From Puteibacter caeruleilacunae (GTDB lineage Bacteria; Bacteroidota; Bacteroidia; Bacteroidales; Prolixibacteraceae), in NCBI GenBank assembly GCA_005217565.1, contig SJCO01000001.1:890435-954434 (forward strand): 64,000 bases of DNA. The letters run 5' to 3'. The position numbers and the translations under genes are program-made. Below are positions 1 through 8,636 of this stretch, piece by piece. Each line of letters opens with the position of its first letter. Positions within the stretch are counted from its first letter, which is position 1. The notes below the pieces were generated by a model. The model had not been told where the DNA came from and did not search any database. It worked only from the letters and a program-made list of their open reading frames with translations.

Positions 1-740
1 GGCAAGATGCTCCTGTTGAAAAGTATAATGTACTTGGAAATCATGATATGGACCGCGGAACTAAAGAGGAGTTCATGGAGTTTATTGGTATGAAAAAGCG
101 TTATTACTCGTTCGATAAGGGTGGTGTTCATTTTATTGTCCTTGATCCGAATAACCTGTTGATTGATGGAAAGTATGTTCCATATGGGAATGCTAATTTC
201 TACCGACCAGCGGAGCAGCGGGCTTACATTGATCCGGAGCAGATGGCATGGCTAAAAGAAGATATTAAAAAGACCAATAACCATTGCGTTATTTTTTCAC
301 ATCAAAGCTTTGAGAATCCAAAGGCATGTAAGAATCAGAAGGAAGTAAGAGCCATTTTTGAAGCTGCTAATGAGGAAGCTGGATTTACGAAGGTAATTGC
401 TGCATTTAGTGGTCATGATCATACCGACTATGCCAAAGAGATCAACGGAATCCAGTATATTCAGATCAATAGCATGACATATAATTGGGTAGGATCAAAG
501 TATCAGTGTAAGGAACGATATTCTGAAGAGATTAATAAAAAATACCCTCATATTAGTAAGACTATTCCTTACAAGGATCCTTTGTTCGCTTTTGTAACAA
601 TCAAGAATAACAAGCTTGTTGTTGATGGTGTGCAAAGTACATTCATTGAACCAGGTCCAGAGAAATTAGGCTTAGCAGGTGATAGTCTTAACGGCCTTCC
701 TTTAAGAGCAGAAATTTCTGATAGGAAAATAAAGTTTTAG
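1..740 (+). CDS. Metallophosphoesterase (calcineurin-like), 5' end outside window
   Basis: This is the C-terminal part of a calcineurin-like metallophosphoesterase, a two-metal enzyme that cleaves phosphoesters. The frame is open to the left edge, so the first Met at 48 is internal. The metal-binding GNHD motif is encoded at 36-47. Further on are a single His in VIFSHQS and the GHDH motif in AAFSGHDHTDY, both typical metal ligands of the fold. The N-terminal D-x-H ligands and any signal peptide lie outside the window. The gene is followed by a strong hairpin and then by two more predicted hydrolases on the same strand. The substrate cannot be told; secreted Bacteroidetes members are often annotated as acid or purple phosphatase-like. 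Family assignment is confident, role is not. Confidence 0.88.
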   Translation, partial: QDAPVEKYNVLGNHDMDRGTKEEFMEFIGMKKRYYSFDKGGVHFIVLDPNNLLIDGKYVPYGNANFYRPAEQRAYIDPEQMAWLKEDIKKTNNHCVIFSHQSFENPKACKNQKEVRAIFEAANEEAGFTKVIAAFSGHDHTDYAKEINGIQYIQINSMTYNWVGSKYQCKERYSEEINKKYPHISKTIPYKDPLFAFVTIKNNKLVVDGVQSTFIEPGPEKLGLAGDSLNGLPLRAEISDRKIKF

Positions 741-782
741 ACTATAGTAGGGATTGCGCAATATATTGCGTCATATTTATTG

Positions 783-822
783 AAACTGTGAATGAAAGGG
801 AATACCTTTGCATTCACAGTTT
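783..822. terminator. Hairpin terminator behind metallophosphoesterase
   Basis: A perfect 12-bp stem (783-794 with 811-822) is extended by a 5-bp inner stem (795-799 with 805-809) and a 5-nt loop. It lies 43 bases after the stop at 740 and 32 bases before the next start. The T-tract is short (the stem itself ends in TTT), so termination strength is uncertain. Confidence 0.6.
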
Positions 823-853
823 ACCTAAGGAATAACTAATAATAATCGATTTA

Positions 854-2626
854 ATGCACAACAAAATTTATGGAGTGCTTTTACTTTTACTCACTCTCTC
901 AATCAGTCAGGTAGAAGCACAGAAAAGTAATTTAAAATGGTGGAATCCATCATCAAATTCATTTAAAACCATTGAAGGACAAGGGTGGAGTGATGATATC
1001 GCTACTTATCAACGATTACCCAATAACGCAAAAGAAAATGTAAGGAAAGCCGTATGGGACTTGTCGACTAACAGTGCTGGTCTGAGTATCCGGTTTCGTA
1101 CTAACAGCGACCGCATTGTTGTCCGTTATAAAACTGGTGGTGGTTTATCAATGCCGCATATGCCAGCAACTGGCGATAGCGGTGTAGATATTTATGCGAA
1201 AGATTGTGATGGGGCATGGCATTGGTGTCGTGGTAGATACAGTTTTGGAGATACCATAAAATATGATTTTTCCGGACTAAATCCTAAAGAACCATATCAC
1301 AACCTTGGACGAGAGTATCGCTTGTATTTACCACTCTATAACGATGTAAAGTTTCTGGAAATTGGAATACCAGATGAGCACAAATTTGAGGTTCTGCCAC
1401 TACGAAATGAAAAACCTATTGTTGTATATGGTACCTCCATTACACAAGGAGCCTGTGCATCGCGACCAGGGATGGCGTGGACTAACATCTTGAGTCGTAC
1501 CCTTGATCATCCTATTGTCAACCTTGGTTTCTCCGGTAATGGTCGTTTAGAAGATGAATTATTTAGTCTTCTTTCAGAGATCGATGCTAAGCTATATGTA
1601 ATCGACTGTCTGCCTAATATGGTGCCGGGAGTTGGTTTTTCAGCAGACGATGCTTACAATAGAATGATCAAAGGTGTGAAATTCCTGAAGTCGAAACGAC
1701 CAAATACTCCAATTTTATTGGTTGAGCATTCAGGCTATTCTGATGGTGATTTAGATAAAGAACGTGGTCGTATTTATACCTCACTAAATAAAGTATTGAA
1801 GAAGGCCTATGAAGAGTTGGTGTCAGCAGGAATTGAAGATCTCCATTTGTTGACACGTAATGAAATCAACCTTGATCTAAATTCTTATGTCGATGGAACT
1901 CATCCTTCTGATTTGGGAATGATGCAATACGCCACTGCATATGATAAGAGCATCCGCAAGGTCTTGAACCAACCAACAGGAGTATATTCTACTATGAAAC
2001 CTGTAACACAGTATCGTGAGCCTGGATCATACGACTGGGATGCACGTCACCAGACGATCTTAGCCATGAATAAGGTAGTTGCACCTGAGGTATGTGTGAT
2101 AGGTAACTCTATCATGCACTACTGGAGTGGTGAGCCTAAAGCTATTTGGCACCGTGGAGATGAAGCCTGGAAGAAGCTATGGGGAGATAAAAAGGTTCGC
2201 AATATGGCCTGTGGATGGGATCGAATTGAGAATGTATTGTGGCGTGTGTATCACGGTCAGTTAGATGGTTTTGATGCCAAACAGATTGTGATGAAGATAG
2301 GAACCAATAATCTGCAACACAATACTGATGAGGAGATTCTTGCTGGTCTGAAATTACTGGTGCAAGCAGTGAAAAGTCGCCAGCCAAAGAGCAAATTATT
2401 AATGGTTGGTATATTGCCTCGTCGCGATATGGAACAACGAATTGCCAAGCTGAATCAACAGATTGCACGCATTGCAGCAAGCGAGAATGTTTCGTATGTA
2501 AATGTTGGTAAAAGCTTTTTAAATGAAGCAGGTAAAATCAATGAAAGTCTTTTTAGCGACGGATTACATCCTAACAAAGAAGGCTATGAGATCTTAAGCG
2601 AAGGATTGAAAAAACATGTACAGTAA
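854..2626 (+). CDS. Two-domain SGNH/GDSL esterase, secreted
   Basis: A secreted protein of 590 residues with a signal peptide (about 1-23) and two SGNH hydrolase units in tandem. Residues about 25-185 form a beta-sandwich with the GVDIY motif (residues 110-114) of the GxDLY domain that precedes SGNH domains in Bacteroidetes esterases. The first catalytic domain has GTSITQG (Ser195), an oxyanion-type NLGFSGNGR and DGTH (Asp347/His350). The second has GNSI (Ser419), IGTNN (482-486) and DGLH (Asp569/His572), resembling platelet-activating-factor acetylhydrolase-like GDSL enzymes. All SGNH blocks appear present in both units, so both may be active. Likely role: removal of acetyl or other acyl groups from polysaccharide in the periplasm or outside the cell; this is inference. 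It is followed closely by the EEP gene. Confidence 0.85.
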   Translation: MHNKIYGVLLLLLTLSISQVEAQKSNLKWWNPSSNSFKTIEGQGWSDDIATYQRLPNNAKENVRKAVWDLSTNSAGLSIRFRTNSDRIVVRYKTGGGLSMPHMPATGDSGVDIYAKDCDGAWHWCRGRYSFGDTIKYDFSGLNPKEPYHNLGREYRLYLPLYNDVKFLEIGIPDEHKFEVLPLRNEKPIVVYGTSITQGACASRPGMAWTNILSRTLDHPIVNLGFSGNGRLEDELFSLLSEIDAKLYVIDCLPNMVPGVGFSADDAYNRMIKGVKFLKSKRPNTPILLVEHSGYSDGDLDKERGRIYTSLNKVLKKAYEELVSAGIEDLHLLTRNEINLDLNSYVDGTHPSDLGMMQYATAYDKSIRKVLNQPTGVYSTMKPVTQYREPGSYDWDARHQTILAMNKVVAPEVCVIGNSIMHYWSGEPKAIWHRGDEAWKKLWGDKKVRNMACGWDRIENVLWRVYHGQLDGFDAKQIVMKIGTNNLQHNTDEEILAGLKLLVQAVKSRQPKSKLLMVGILPRRDMEQRIAKLNQQIARIAASENVSYVNVGKSFLNEAGKINESLFSDGLHPNKEGYEILSEGLKKHVQ

Positions 2627-2645
2627 ACCTCAAATAATCTCATAT

Positions 2646-3545
2646 ATGAAGAAATTAATGCTTAGTCTGGCCATGACTATTCTGGTGATCTCAGGAGCCA
2701 TGTGTCAGTCGAATTTGAAACTTATCTCCTACAATATCTGGAACGGATATGATTGGGGGAAAGACACCATCCGTAAAGAGAATCAGATTGCCTGGATCAA
2801 AGGACAACAACCTGATATTATGGCAATGCAGGAAGTCTGTGGGTATACTGATGAGAAGCTCAAAGAGGATTGTGCCAAATGGGGACATGAATACTCTGTG
2901 CTATTGAAGACTTCGGGATACTCAGTGGGATTAACTTCAAAGTATCCAATCACCTTGAAGGAGAAAATTATGGAGGGCATGCACCATGGAGCGCTCCATT
3001 GTGAAGTAGAGGGGATCACCATATTTGTCGTGCATTTATCTCCATTTCAATGGGAAAAGCGAAATGCTGAAGCAGATATTTTATTACCAAAGATAAAGAA
3101 AGCGATTGCTGATAATGGAAAGGTAATTGTTTGTGGCGATTTTAATGCTAAGTCGCCAATAGATGCCGATTGGTATAACAGCAATGATGTGCTTTTAAAG
3201 AAGATGGCGGAAAGTGATGAAAAGCATGGACATGTGCATAATCTTAAAGATGGACAGTTTTGTTACACTGCAATTTCCAAGTTCTTAGGTGAAGGGTTAA
3301 CTGATGTTTGTGCTAAGTATGTATCCTCCGGGAATGCCCGTATATCATGTCCTACATTGGTGTTTGCCAAGAATAAAAAAGAGGAGAAAGATTTGATTGA
3401 AGGAGGTAATCGCATCGATTTTATCCTAACCTCCTATGAGTTAGCGAAAAACTGTACCAATGCCTTTGTATACAATGGTAGAGAAACAGCTAACCTTTCC
3501 GATCACTATCCAGTAGGAGCAGAGTTTAGGAAGGTTGAAAGGTAG
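2646..3545 (+). CDS. Endonuclease/exonuclease/phosphatase family protein, secreted
   Basis: This is a 299-residue EEP-superfamily hydrolase with a signal peptide (MKKLMLSLAMTILVISGAMC). I chose the ATG at 2646 because the upstream ATG at 2616 would overlap the previous gene and put ten odd residues ahead of the signal sequence. The family blocks are in order: LKLISYNIWN (Asn metal ligand), MAMQEV (catalytic Glu), VCGDFNAKSP (D-x-N), RIDFIL and the final LSDHYPV (Asp-His pair). Members cleave phosphodiesters or phosphate esters; bacterial secreted members include sphingomyelinase-like and inositol-phosphatase-like enzymes. The last five residues and the stop codon are encoded by an 8-bp tandem array that continues beyond the gene, so the original C-terminus may have been replaced. 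It probably shares transcription with the SGNH gene. Confidence 0.85.
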   Translation: MKKLMLSLAMTILVISGAMCQSNLKLISYNIWNGYDWGKDTIRKENQIAWIKGQQPDIMAMQEVCGYTDEKLKEDCAKWGHEYSVLLKTSGYSVGLTSKYPITLKEKIMEGMHHGALHCEVEGITIFVVHLSPFQWEKRNAEADILLPKIKKAIADNGKVIVCGDFNAKSPIDADWYNSNDVLLKKMAESDEKHGHVHNLKDGQFCYTAISKFLGEGLTDVCAKYVSSGNARISCPTLVFAKNKKEEKDLIEGGNRIDFILTSYELAKNCTNAFVYNGRETANLSDHYPVGAEFRKVER

Positions 3546-3605
3546 GAAGGTTGAACGGTAGAACGGTAGAACGGTAGAACGGTTGAAAGGTAGGAAGGTT
3601 GGAAG
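3526..3605. repeat. 8-bp tandem repeat array (10 units)
   Basis: Ten consecutive 8-bp units stay in strict phase, of the types GTAGAACG, GTTGAAAG, GTAGGAAG and GTTGGAAG; three identical GTAGAACG units sit in the middle (3558-3581). The array begins inside the EEP gene and supplies its stop codon (3543-3545). Similar units in inverse orientation occur at about 59336-59385, and a degenerate stretch lies near 52510-52535. Confidence 0.85.
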
Positions 3606-3689
3606 GTGAGAGTGCGATGGATAGTACCCAGAGGGATAGGAAACCGGATTCGTCTGTAGGGCTGTAATCACCTTTCTTCCCACTATAAT

Positions 3690-3723
3690 AAAACACGCCG
3701 CTGTATATGCAACGGCGTGTTTT
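3690..3723. terminator. Bidirectional terminator hairpin
   Basis: A perfect 11-bp inverted repeat (3690-3700 with 3713-3723) with a 12-nt spacer, A-run on one side and T-run on the other. It sits between the convergent EEP gene and the LytTR regulator gene and can terminate both. Confidence 0.85.
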
Positions 3724-3727
3724 CTAT

Positions 3728-4501
3728 TTATATCCCCAACCAGCTATTAAATGCCCCGGTGCTATTTTGACTGGTCTTTAATTGGTGGTTTTTGATTTGT
3801 ATAGAGACCGTATTCTTGGTATAGCGACTAATCTTTTCAATATAATTGCGGTTCACCAGTTCGCTACGGTTAATCTTAAAGAATACATTCGGATTAAGCA
3901 TCTCTTGCAACTCTTTCAATGATGTTTGATTCAATGTATGGCGTTTGTTCATAACATCATACGCAAACAAAACACCATAATCAGCTTGAAAGAATAACAC
4001 CTCTTCAACCTTCAGGAAATAAATACTACTATTTGATTTTACAGGAATAAACTCCTTATAATCAGGCTTTACTTCCTCCTGTTTACTTTGGTAATAATCG
4101 TCAAGTTTTTTAATGATGTCATCATGCTTGTTAGTCTGCCTGGTGCTTAGCAAAGTATATTTCTTCCAGGCCTTCTCGAAACGCGTAAAGGAATAAGGCT
4201 TTAACAGATACTCAATGCCATTGGTCTCAAAAGCGTTCATCCAAAACTGATCATATGCAGTAGCAAAGATGATTGGTGCAGCAATCGACAGCTTATTCAA
4301 GGCTTCGAAGACATTGCCATCGCGAAGCTCAATATCAGAGATAACCACATCAACATCTGGCGAAGTGTTGAAAAAGTCAACGGTATCGTCTACAGTTTCC
4401 AGCTCTTTCAATACTGAGATTTCCTCTCCAGTCTTGTCAAGATATCTTCTTAGTTTTTTTCTTGCAGGAGCTTCGTCCTCTATAATAACTACTTTAATCA
4501 T
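3728..4501 (-). CDS. LytTR-family response regulator
   Basis: A cytoplasmic two-component regulator of 257 residues: receiver domain (about 1-120), then a LytTR DNA-binding domain (about 150-257). Acidic pocket ED at the N-terminus, phosphoacceptor Asp56 (ISDIEL), Thr81 and Lys101 (LLKPYSF) are all present. The LytTR part shows the FIPVKSN, VLFFQADYG and FFKINRSELVNRNYI blocks. I chose the start at 4501 because the receiver begins there and because it overlaps the kinase stop codon by 8 bases (kinase stop at 4494-4496), a sign of translational coupling. The partner is the LytS-like kinase upstream. Target genes are not evident. Confidence 0.92.
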   Translation of the reverse strand: MIKVVIIEDEAPARKKLRRYLDKTGEEISVLKELETVDDTVDFFNTSPDVDVVISDIELRDGNVFEALNKLSIAAPIIFATAYDQFWMNAFETNGIEYLLKPYSFTRFEKAWKKYTLLSTRQTNKHDDIIKKLDDYYQSKQEEVKPDYKEFIPVKSNSSIYFLKVEEVLFFQADYGVLFAYDVMNKRHTLNQTSLKELQEMLNPNVFFKINRSELVNRNYIEKISRYTKNTVSIQIKNHQLKTSQNSTGAFNSWLGI

Positions 4502-5546
4502 TCCTGTACATGTTAATAAGGGGGAGTGTAACACTAAATTGATACTGATCCTGCTTAATGACAATCTGCTTGCTTGTCAGTAATTCAAACTGTTTCGAAA
4601 GGTTTTTTAAAGCGATACCATTGCCCTTTTTGCTGCGACTTAAAGCAATCCTGTTATTCGTAATCTTAATGCCTTCATCAGTTGTAATATCAATAATTAC
4701 AGGATTATCAGCAGTTCCCAGGTTATGTGCAACTGCATTTTCAATGAGTACCTGCAGACAAAACGGGGGTACAATTGCATTGGCATCTTTAACTGCATCA
4801 GCTATTCTTAACTGATAATAACCCTGGTATTTATGCTCCATCATGCTAAAATAATTCTCGGCAAAAGCCAACTCATCCTGAAGAGAGATAAGCTCCTTGT
4901 CGGAACTTGATAAAGCATATCGATACAAATCAGAAAAATCACTCAAGAAGTCAGATGCTTTATCCTGATCCTCGTCAATTAGCTGATCAAGAATATTGAG
5001 GTTATTAAAAAGGAAATGAGGATTTAGCTGTGCTTTTAGCTGTTTGATCTTGCTTTTCGAAAGACTTATATCATAGTCGCTAATGCGTTGCTGATATTCC
5101 TTATTTTGAAGATAATAAAGGTAAGCAAGCGAAAAACCTCCGAAAATCAAGAAGTCGATGGTTTGATTAAATACCAGGTACAATACCTGCGTAGCTGATC
5201 CAAAATTCTGAGTAAACGTACCAAATACCAATGCAGCAGTCAGTCCGAATACATTGATATAAACCAAGTAACAAATGAAACCTATGACTAAATACATCAG
5301 GTAACTCTTTATGGTAGGGGTGCTTCCCAGTACTTTTGTTGCCGATTTTCTTTTGATAATATCGATAGAGAAGAAAATGATAAAGGCATTGATGAACACC
5401 CAAATAGGAGTGTCAAAATGAAAGGTAAATTCTCCCCAGAAAGAGGTCTGTCCGATTTTATTCTTCAGCGTAATTATCCAGCTAAAAACAAAAAGAAACA
5501 GGATAAACTGCTTGTGTTGGGCTATGTATCGAGTAAATGTTTTCAT
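4494..5546 (-). CDS. LytS/YehU-like sensor histidine kinase
   Basis: A membrane sensor kinase of 350 residues. Four hydrophobic segments (about 14-28, 47-64, 82-110 and 121-147) precede a PF06580-type kinase core with LKAQLNPHFLFNNLNIL (phosphorylated His177). An HATPase domain follows, with ENAVAHN and a short glycine loop (KGNGIALKNL). No extracytoplasmic sensor domain is visible, so it probably senses through its membrane segments. The gene is coupled by overlap to the LytTR regulator it most likely phosphorylates, and lies 75 bases behind the unknown membrane-anchored protein on the same strand. Confidence 0.92.
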   Translation of the reverse strand: MKTFTRYIAQHKQFILFLFVFSWIITLKNKIGQTSFWGEFTFHFDTPIWVFINAFIIFFSIDIIKRKSATKVLGSTPTIKSYLMYLVIGFICYLVYINVFGLTAALVFGTFTQNFGSATQVLYLVFNQTIDFLIFGGFSLAYLYYLQNKEYQQRISDYDISLSKSKIKQLKAQLNPHFLFNNLNILDQLIDEDQDKASDFLSDFSDLYRYALSSSDKELISLQDELAFAENYFSMMEHKYQGYYQLRIADAVKDANAIVPPFCLQVLIENAVAHNLGTADNPVIIDITTDEGIKITNNRIALSRSKKGNGIALKNLSKQFELLTSKQIVIKQDQYQFSVTLPLINMYRND

Positions 5547-5621
5547 GTTGCAAGGGTAAAGATATGCATTTGCAATGATGTATCGAACATAAATTGCAAA
5601 TGCATTCAGTGAATTAGACTA

Positions 5622-6362
5622 TTATTCAGGCCATGAACTGATTACCTTCCCATTCTCATCAAGTACCTCAAGCTTGGCCTTGTTATTGCTGTCGACATAA
5701 AACTTTGCTTTAGGATTTCCTTTGCTGTCGAAGAGGAAAAGACCACTATTTCGTCCTTGCGAGTGACCAAGATATATTCTCGGACTGCTTCCTATTAATC
5801 CCTGTTCTTTATACTCCTGAAGCTTTTTTGCACGCTCCTGTTCATTGCTAATGGTGCTTAATTCATTAATGATGTTGATCATGCCTATTTGTGTTTCCTT
5901 ATCTGGACGCTCATTAAACATCAATCCTCCACGCTTATAACGTTTCCCTTTAATCGATTCATCTGTTGTAAGCAATTGCATCACTTGGTCTCCATCATAT
6001 TGGTCGAAGGTTAAGGATAATCCTGCATCGTGACCATCGTCAGTCTTAGCGCCACCATAGATCAATCCTCCGCATTCAATGCCTTCGTCGTTGTAAAATA
6101 ACATACCGGCCGTCTTCTTACGGACCCCATGATTGGGTCTGCCGTTGATGGTATCTTCAGCCCCTGGGAAGTTTTCCACATTGGTGATGAGCATTTTCAC
6201 GGTACCATCTTTCTCAATAATGTTGATGCGTTCTACATCAATTGTTCCGAATCGTCTGTTGGATGAAGGATTAAAGGCGATAGAAATCAAGGCGAAGAAT
6301 CCGATTACTGTAAATAGTGCATAAGCTCTCAAGAAGACTAGTTGTTTTTCGTTGTTTTTCAT
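5622..6362 (-). CDS. Conserved membrane-anchored protein of unknown function
   Basis: Function not recognised. The 246-residue protein has one N-terminal membrane segment (about 12-31) and a soluble remainder that faces the periplasm if the anchor is uncleaved. Its body contains recurring beta-rich phrases of the form G-x-x-hydrophobic-DxxGxx: INIIEKDGTVKMLI, GMLFYNDEGIECGGLIYGG, GLFLFDSKGNPKAKFYVDSNN and LEVLDENGKVISSW. This pattern suggests a repeated beta-strand/turn architecture. No catalytic motif or Cys cluster is seen. It is first in a minus-strand run with the LytS-like kinase and LytTR regulator and could provide a signal-input or target function; that is inference from position only. 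Confidence 0.75.
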   Translation of the reverse strand: MKNNEKQLVFLRAYALFTVIGFFALISIAFNPSSNRRFGTIDVERINIIEKDGTVKMLITNVENFPGAEDTINGRPNHGVRKKTAGMLFYNDEGIECGGLIYGGAKTDDGHDAGLSLTFDQYDGDQVMQLLTTDESIKGKRYKRGGLMFNERPDKETQIGMINIINELSTISNEQERAKKLQEYKEQGLIGSSPRIYLGHSQGRNSGLFLFDSKGNPKAKFYVDSNNKAKLEVLDENGKVISSWPE

Positions 6363-6942
6363 GATTCGATGATTTTTGGATTATAAGATTTTTAGATTGA
6401 TGATGCATTCGATCAGTTTCACGATCATTGTGCTATCGATTTTATGCTTGTCTGATGTTGTGCGATCATCTCTTTGTGTTTTTAATTTTGATTCAAATCT
6501 ATGGCGATTTCAGCCCCTGTGAAATCACTTTCCAATGAACGCAGGAATATTTCCGATGAATGAAGGAGGAATGGGAATAAGACAAATGGTGAAGGGGAGA
6601 ATGATATTTGTAAGTGTGCGATGGACGGTGATAGAATGCACAAGGAAAACAGGAGATTGGAAGAGGGCTTTGCCAGGAAACACGAAAACTGGCTTTACGT
6701 GGAAAATGGATACTGGTGAATGGAGTAGGGGATGATTTTTAAACAGCCCCGTAGAAATACGAACAAATCCTCAAAAGCAACTTTTTCTTAAAAATCACCG
6801 TTAAACTTTCTAAGTGGTTTTGTGACTACTATTTAAATTATTTCAAACGAGACTTGTTATCCTAAATCGGGGGGACATTTGTATAACAAGAAGAGGATAC
6901 GAGGAAAATATAATAATACGGAAAGATTAACGAACAAATCAA
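6363..6942. other. 580-base intergenic region between divergent genes
   Basis: No convincing gene. A 66-codon frame at 6535-6735 has low-complexity, Gly/Met/Trp-rich content and no family resemblance. Positions 6363-6410 hold degenerate GATT/AGATT-type repeats that recur near 23500. Promoters for both flanking genes must lie here. Confidence 0.6.
6854..6881 (+). promoter_or_regulatory. Possible Bacteroidetes-type promoter for the DUF2141 operon
   Basis: GACATTTG at 6874-6881 matches seven of eight positions of the Bacteroidetes -7 consensus TAnnTTTG. A TTG at 6854-6856 lies upstream at roughly -33 spacing (17 bases, slightly short). The first gene starts 62 bases downstream. Weak evidence, by eye only. 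Confidence 0.3.
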
Positions 6943-7365
6943 ATGGCTTTGGTTATGCTGAAAGTTATTATCATTCTGCTGTATTGCGTCATCCCTTTTT
7001 CTTTGCAAAGCAAGGGAACTCTTGAAATAGAAATTGTTGAATTGAGAAACAATAAAGGGTGTGTATTGCTTGAGTTACTCGATGATAATGACAACTCCAT
7101 TAAGGGAATTAGAAAGCAAATCGTTAATAATACATGCCTAATAACAATTACTGACCTGCCTGCAGGGACATATGTCTTCAAATATTTTCATGATGAAAAC
7201 AATAATGAAGAGATCGACTCCAATTGGATAGGTATACCAAAAGAAGGTTTCGGTTTCTCGAACAATGCAAAAGGCACTTTTGGCCCGCCTAAGCAGGAGA
7301 AGATGATTTTTAAATTTTCTTCTGATACTACCATGATTTGTAATCCGCAATACCTAAAGAAGTAG
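6943..7365 (+). CDS. DUF2141 family exported protein
   Basis: A 140-residue protein with an N-terminal hydrophobic signal (start at 6943, or the second Met at 6958). It has the hallmarks of DUF2141: LPAGTYVFKYFHDENNN, WIGIPKEGFGFSNNA and a closing GTFGPPK block. The family is a small secreted beta-sandwich of unknown function. DUF2141 proteins often travel with lipid or carotenoid modification genes, which would suit the downstream SDR and phytoene-desaturase-like enzyme, but that link is inference. The next gene starts 19 bases after its stop, so it heads a five-gene operon. Confidence 0.88.
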   Translation: MALVMLKVIIILLYCVIPFSLQSKGTLEIEIVELRNNKGCVLLELLDDNDNSIKGIRKQIVNNTCLITITDLPAGTYVFKYFHDENNNEEIDSNWIGIPKEGFGFSNNAKGTFGPPKQEKMIFKFSSDTTMICNPQYLKK

Positions 7366-7383
7366 ACAGGCAAAATTATAACT

Positions 7384-7848
7384 ATGAATCAGGTAGATAA
7401 AGATATCATCAACAAGAAGATTACCTCAATTGAAACGGTCAAACAATTGTGGTCTCAAACCTATAATACCAATGGGAAGCCCGACTGGTCGCATATTATT
7501 CCTTTCTACCACAATGAAATTTATTTCAGGGATTCAATTCAGGAAATCAGGGGGATGAATGATTTTAAAGCAATGACCGAACGACTCACAGAACGATCAA
7601 AAGATTTGACGATGAGTATTGTAAATGTAACAATGCAGGAGAGGATTGTTTTTCTTGAATGGGAAATGACGATCGGTTTCAAGAAATACCCAAATTCAGT
7701 AATGTATGGAGCTAGTCGCCTGACCTTAAATGAAGAAGGTAAAATTATCGAACAACGTGATTATTTCGATTTATGGGGTGACATATTCGACAATATCCCA
7801 AGGTTTGGTAAGGTTTACAGGAGATTTATGAAAAGGAAATTTGGATAA
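7384..7848 (+). CDS. NTF2-like (SnoaL-type) protein
   Basis: A cytoplasmic protein of 154 residues (no signal) with an NTF2/SnoaL-like outline: an N-terminal helix with LWSQTYN, then WSHIIPFYHNEIYFRDSIQEIRG, a helical pair, and long beta strands (IVFLEWEMTIGF, SRLTLNEEGKIIEQRDYFD). The fold is a cone with a pocket and includes isomerases, hydratases and non-enzymatic binders. The closing QRDYFDLWG is typical of SnoaL-like proteins encoded beside SDR and FAD-oxidoreductase genes. Substrate unknown. It lies between the DUF2141 gene and the barrel gene and shares their direction. Confidence 0.7.
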   Translation: MNQVDKDIINKKITSIETVKQLWSQTYNTNGKPDWSHIIPFYHNEIYFRDSIQEIRGMNDFKAMTERLTERSKDLTMSIVNVTMQERIVFLEWEMTIGFKKYPNSVMYGASRLTLNEEGKIIEQRDYFDLWGDIFDNIPRFGKVYRRFMKRKFG

Positions 7849-7909
7849 ACACTAAATATAAAACGAACAACAAAATGCTGTTTTACGAATAATACTAAAA
7901 CAAAATAAC

Positions 7910-8593
7910 ATGAAGAAATCTGTATTTATATTTGTTGTGCTTTTACTCTCCTCAATCATTTATTCAAAAGCCCAAACCGGAATGCAATTTGGTCTTAAGG
8001 CCGGATATAATATTGCTACCCAATATGGCAGTAAATCTTCCGATCCGGCATACGATGTTGAATCAGAAGCAAGACATGGATTTCAAGGGGGATTCTTTTT
8101 ACGTTTTCCTATTACTGATGCTTTTAGTGTTCAACAGGAATTCTTATATACTCAAAAGGGATCAGGACAAAATGTTGTGATGACACAGCCTGCAGTTAGT
8201 ACTTTTTCTGATTATAGAATTGATTATTTCGAACTTCCCATTATGTTTCGATACCACTTTCTAAATATAGGTAACGTTGAAGTTTATGGTAGCAGCGGAT
8301 TCGCCCTCTCTATGTTACTAAAAGGAGAGTACGATGTGAAGGGGAGTGTTGATGTTGGTGGTGGAGTTAAGGTTCCGATAGAAGAATCGGGAGATACTGA
8401 TGAAATGGATGATTTTGATTACAATTTTATATACGGTTTAGGACTCGAATTCGATCTTTTTGATCAGAAGTGTTTTTTCGATTATCGACAAACAATAGGT
8501 TGGAATATGTTAGATATGCCGACTTCGGAAGGTGCAGAGCCGGCACCTCTGCGTAACCAAACTTATTCATTGTCGTTGGGGATATATTTCTAA
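7910..8593 (+). CDS. Outer-membrane beta-barrel protein (porin-family, OMP_b-brl_2 type)
   Basis: A 227-residue protein with a clear signal peptide (about 1-21, ending SKAQ) followed by alternating amphipathic strands: FGLKAGYNIA, FQGGFFLRFPI, FSVQQEFLYTQKG, YFELPIMFRYHF, NVEVYGSSGFALSMLL, YNFIYGLGLEFDL and a terminal SLSLGIYF that ends in Phe. This is the pattern of small 8- to 10-strand barrels common in Bacteroidetes. An acidic loop (residues about 155-175) faces outside. It probably makes a small channel or a lipid-handling surface protein. The SDR gene begins 43 bases after its stop. Confidence 0.85.
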   Translation: MKKSVFIFVVLLLSSIIYSKAQTGMQFGLKAGYNIATQYGSKSSDPAYDVESEARHGFQGGFFLRFPITDAFSVQQEFLYTQKGSGQNVVMTQPAVSTFSDYRIDYFELPIMFRYHFLNIGNVEVYGSSGFALSMLLKGEYDVKGSVDVGGGVKVPIEESGDTDEMDDFDYNFIYGLGLEFDLFDQKCFFDYRQTIGWNMLDMPTSEGAEPAPLRNQTYSLSLGIYF

Positions 8594-8636
8594 TTCCCTG
8601 GGTGATAGTATTTATCTAAAGAAAGCTCATAGTTTG

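Noticed and set aside
6535..6735. 66-codon frame in the 6.4-6.9 kb gap
   Set aside because: Low-complexity repeats of GAATG/GGGA give the frame; no family pattern and no ribosome site.
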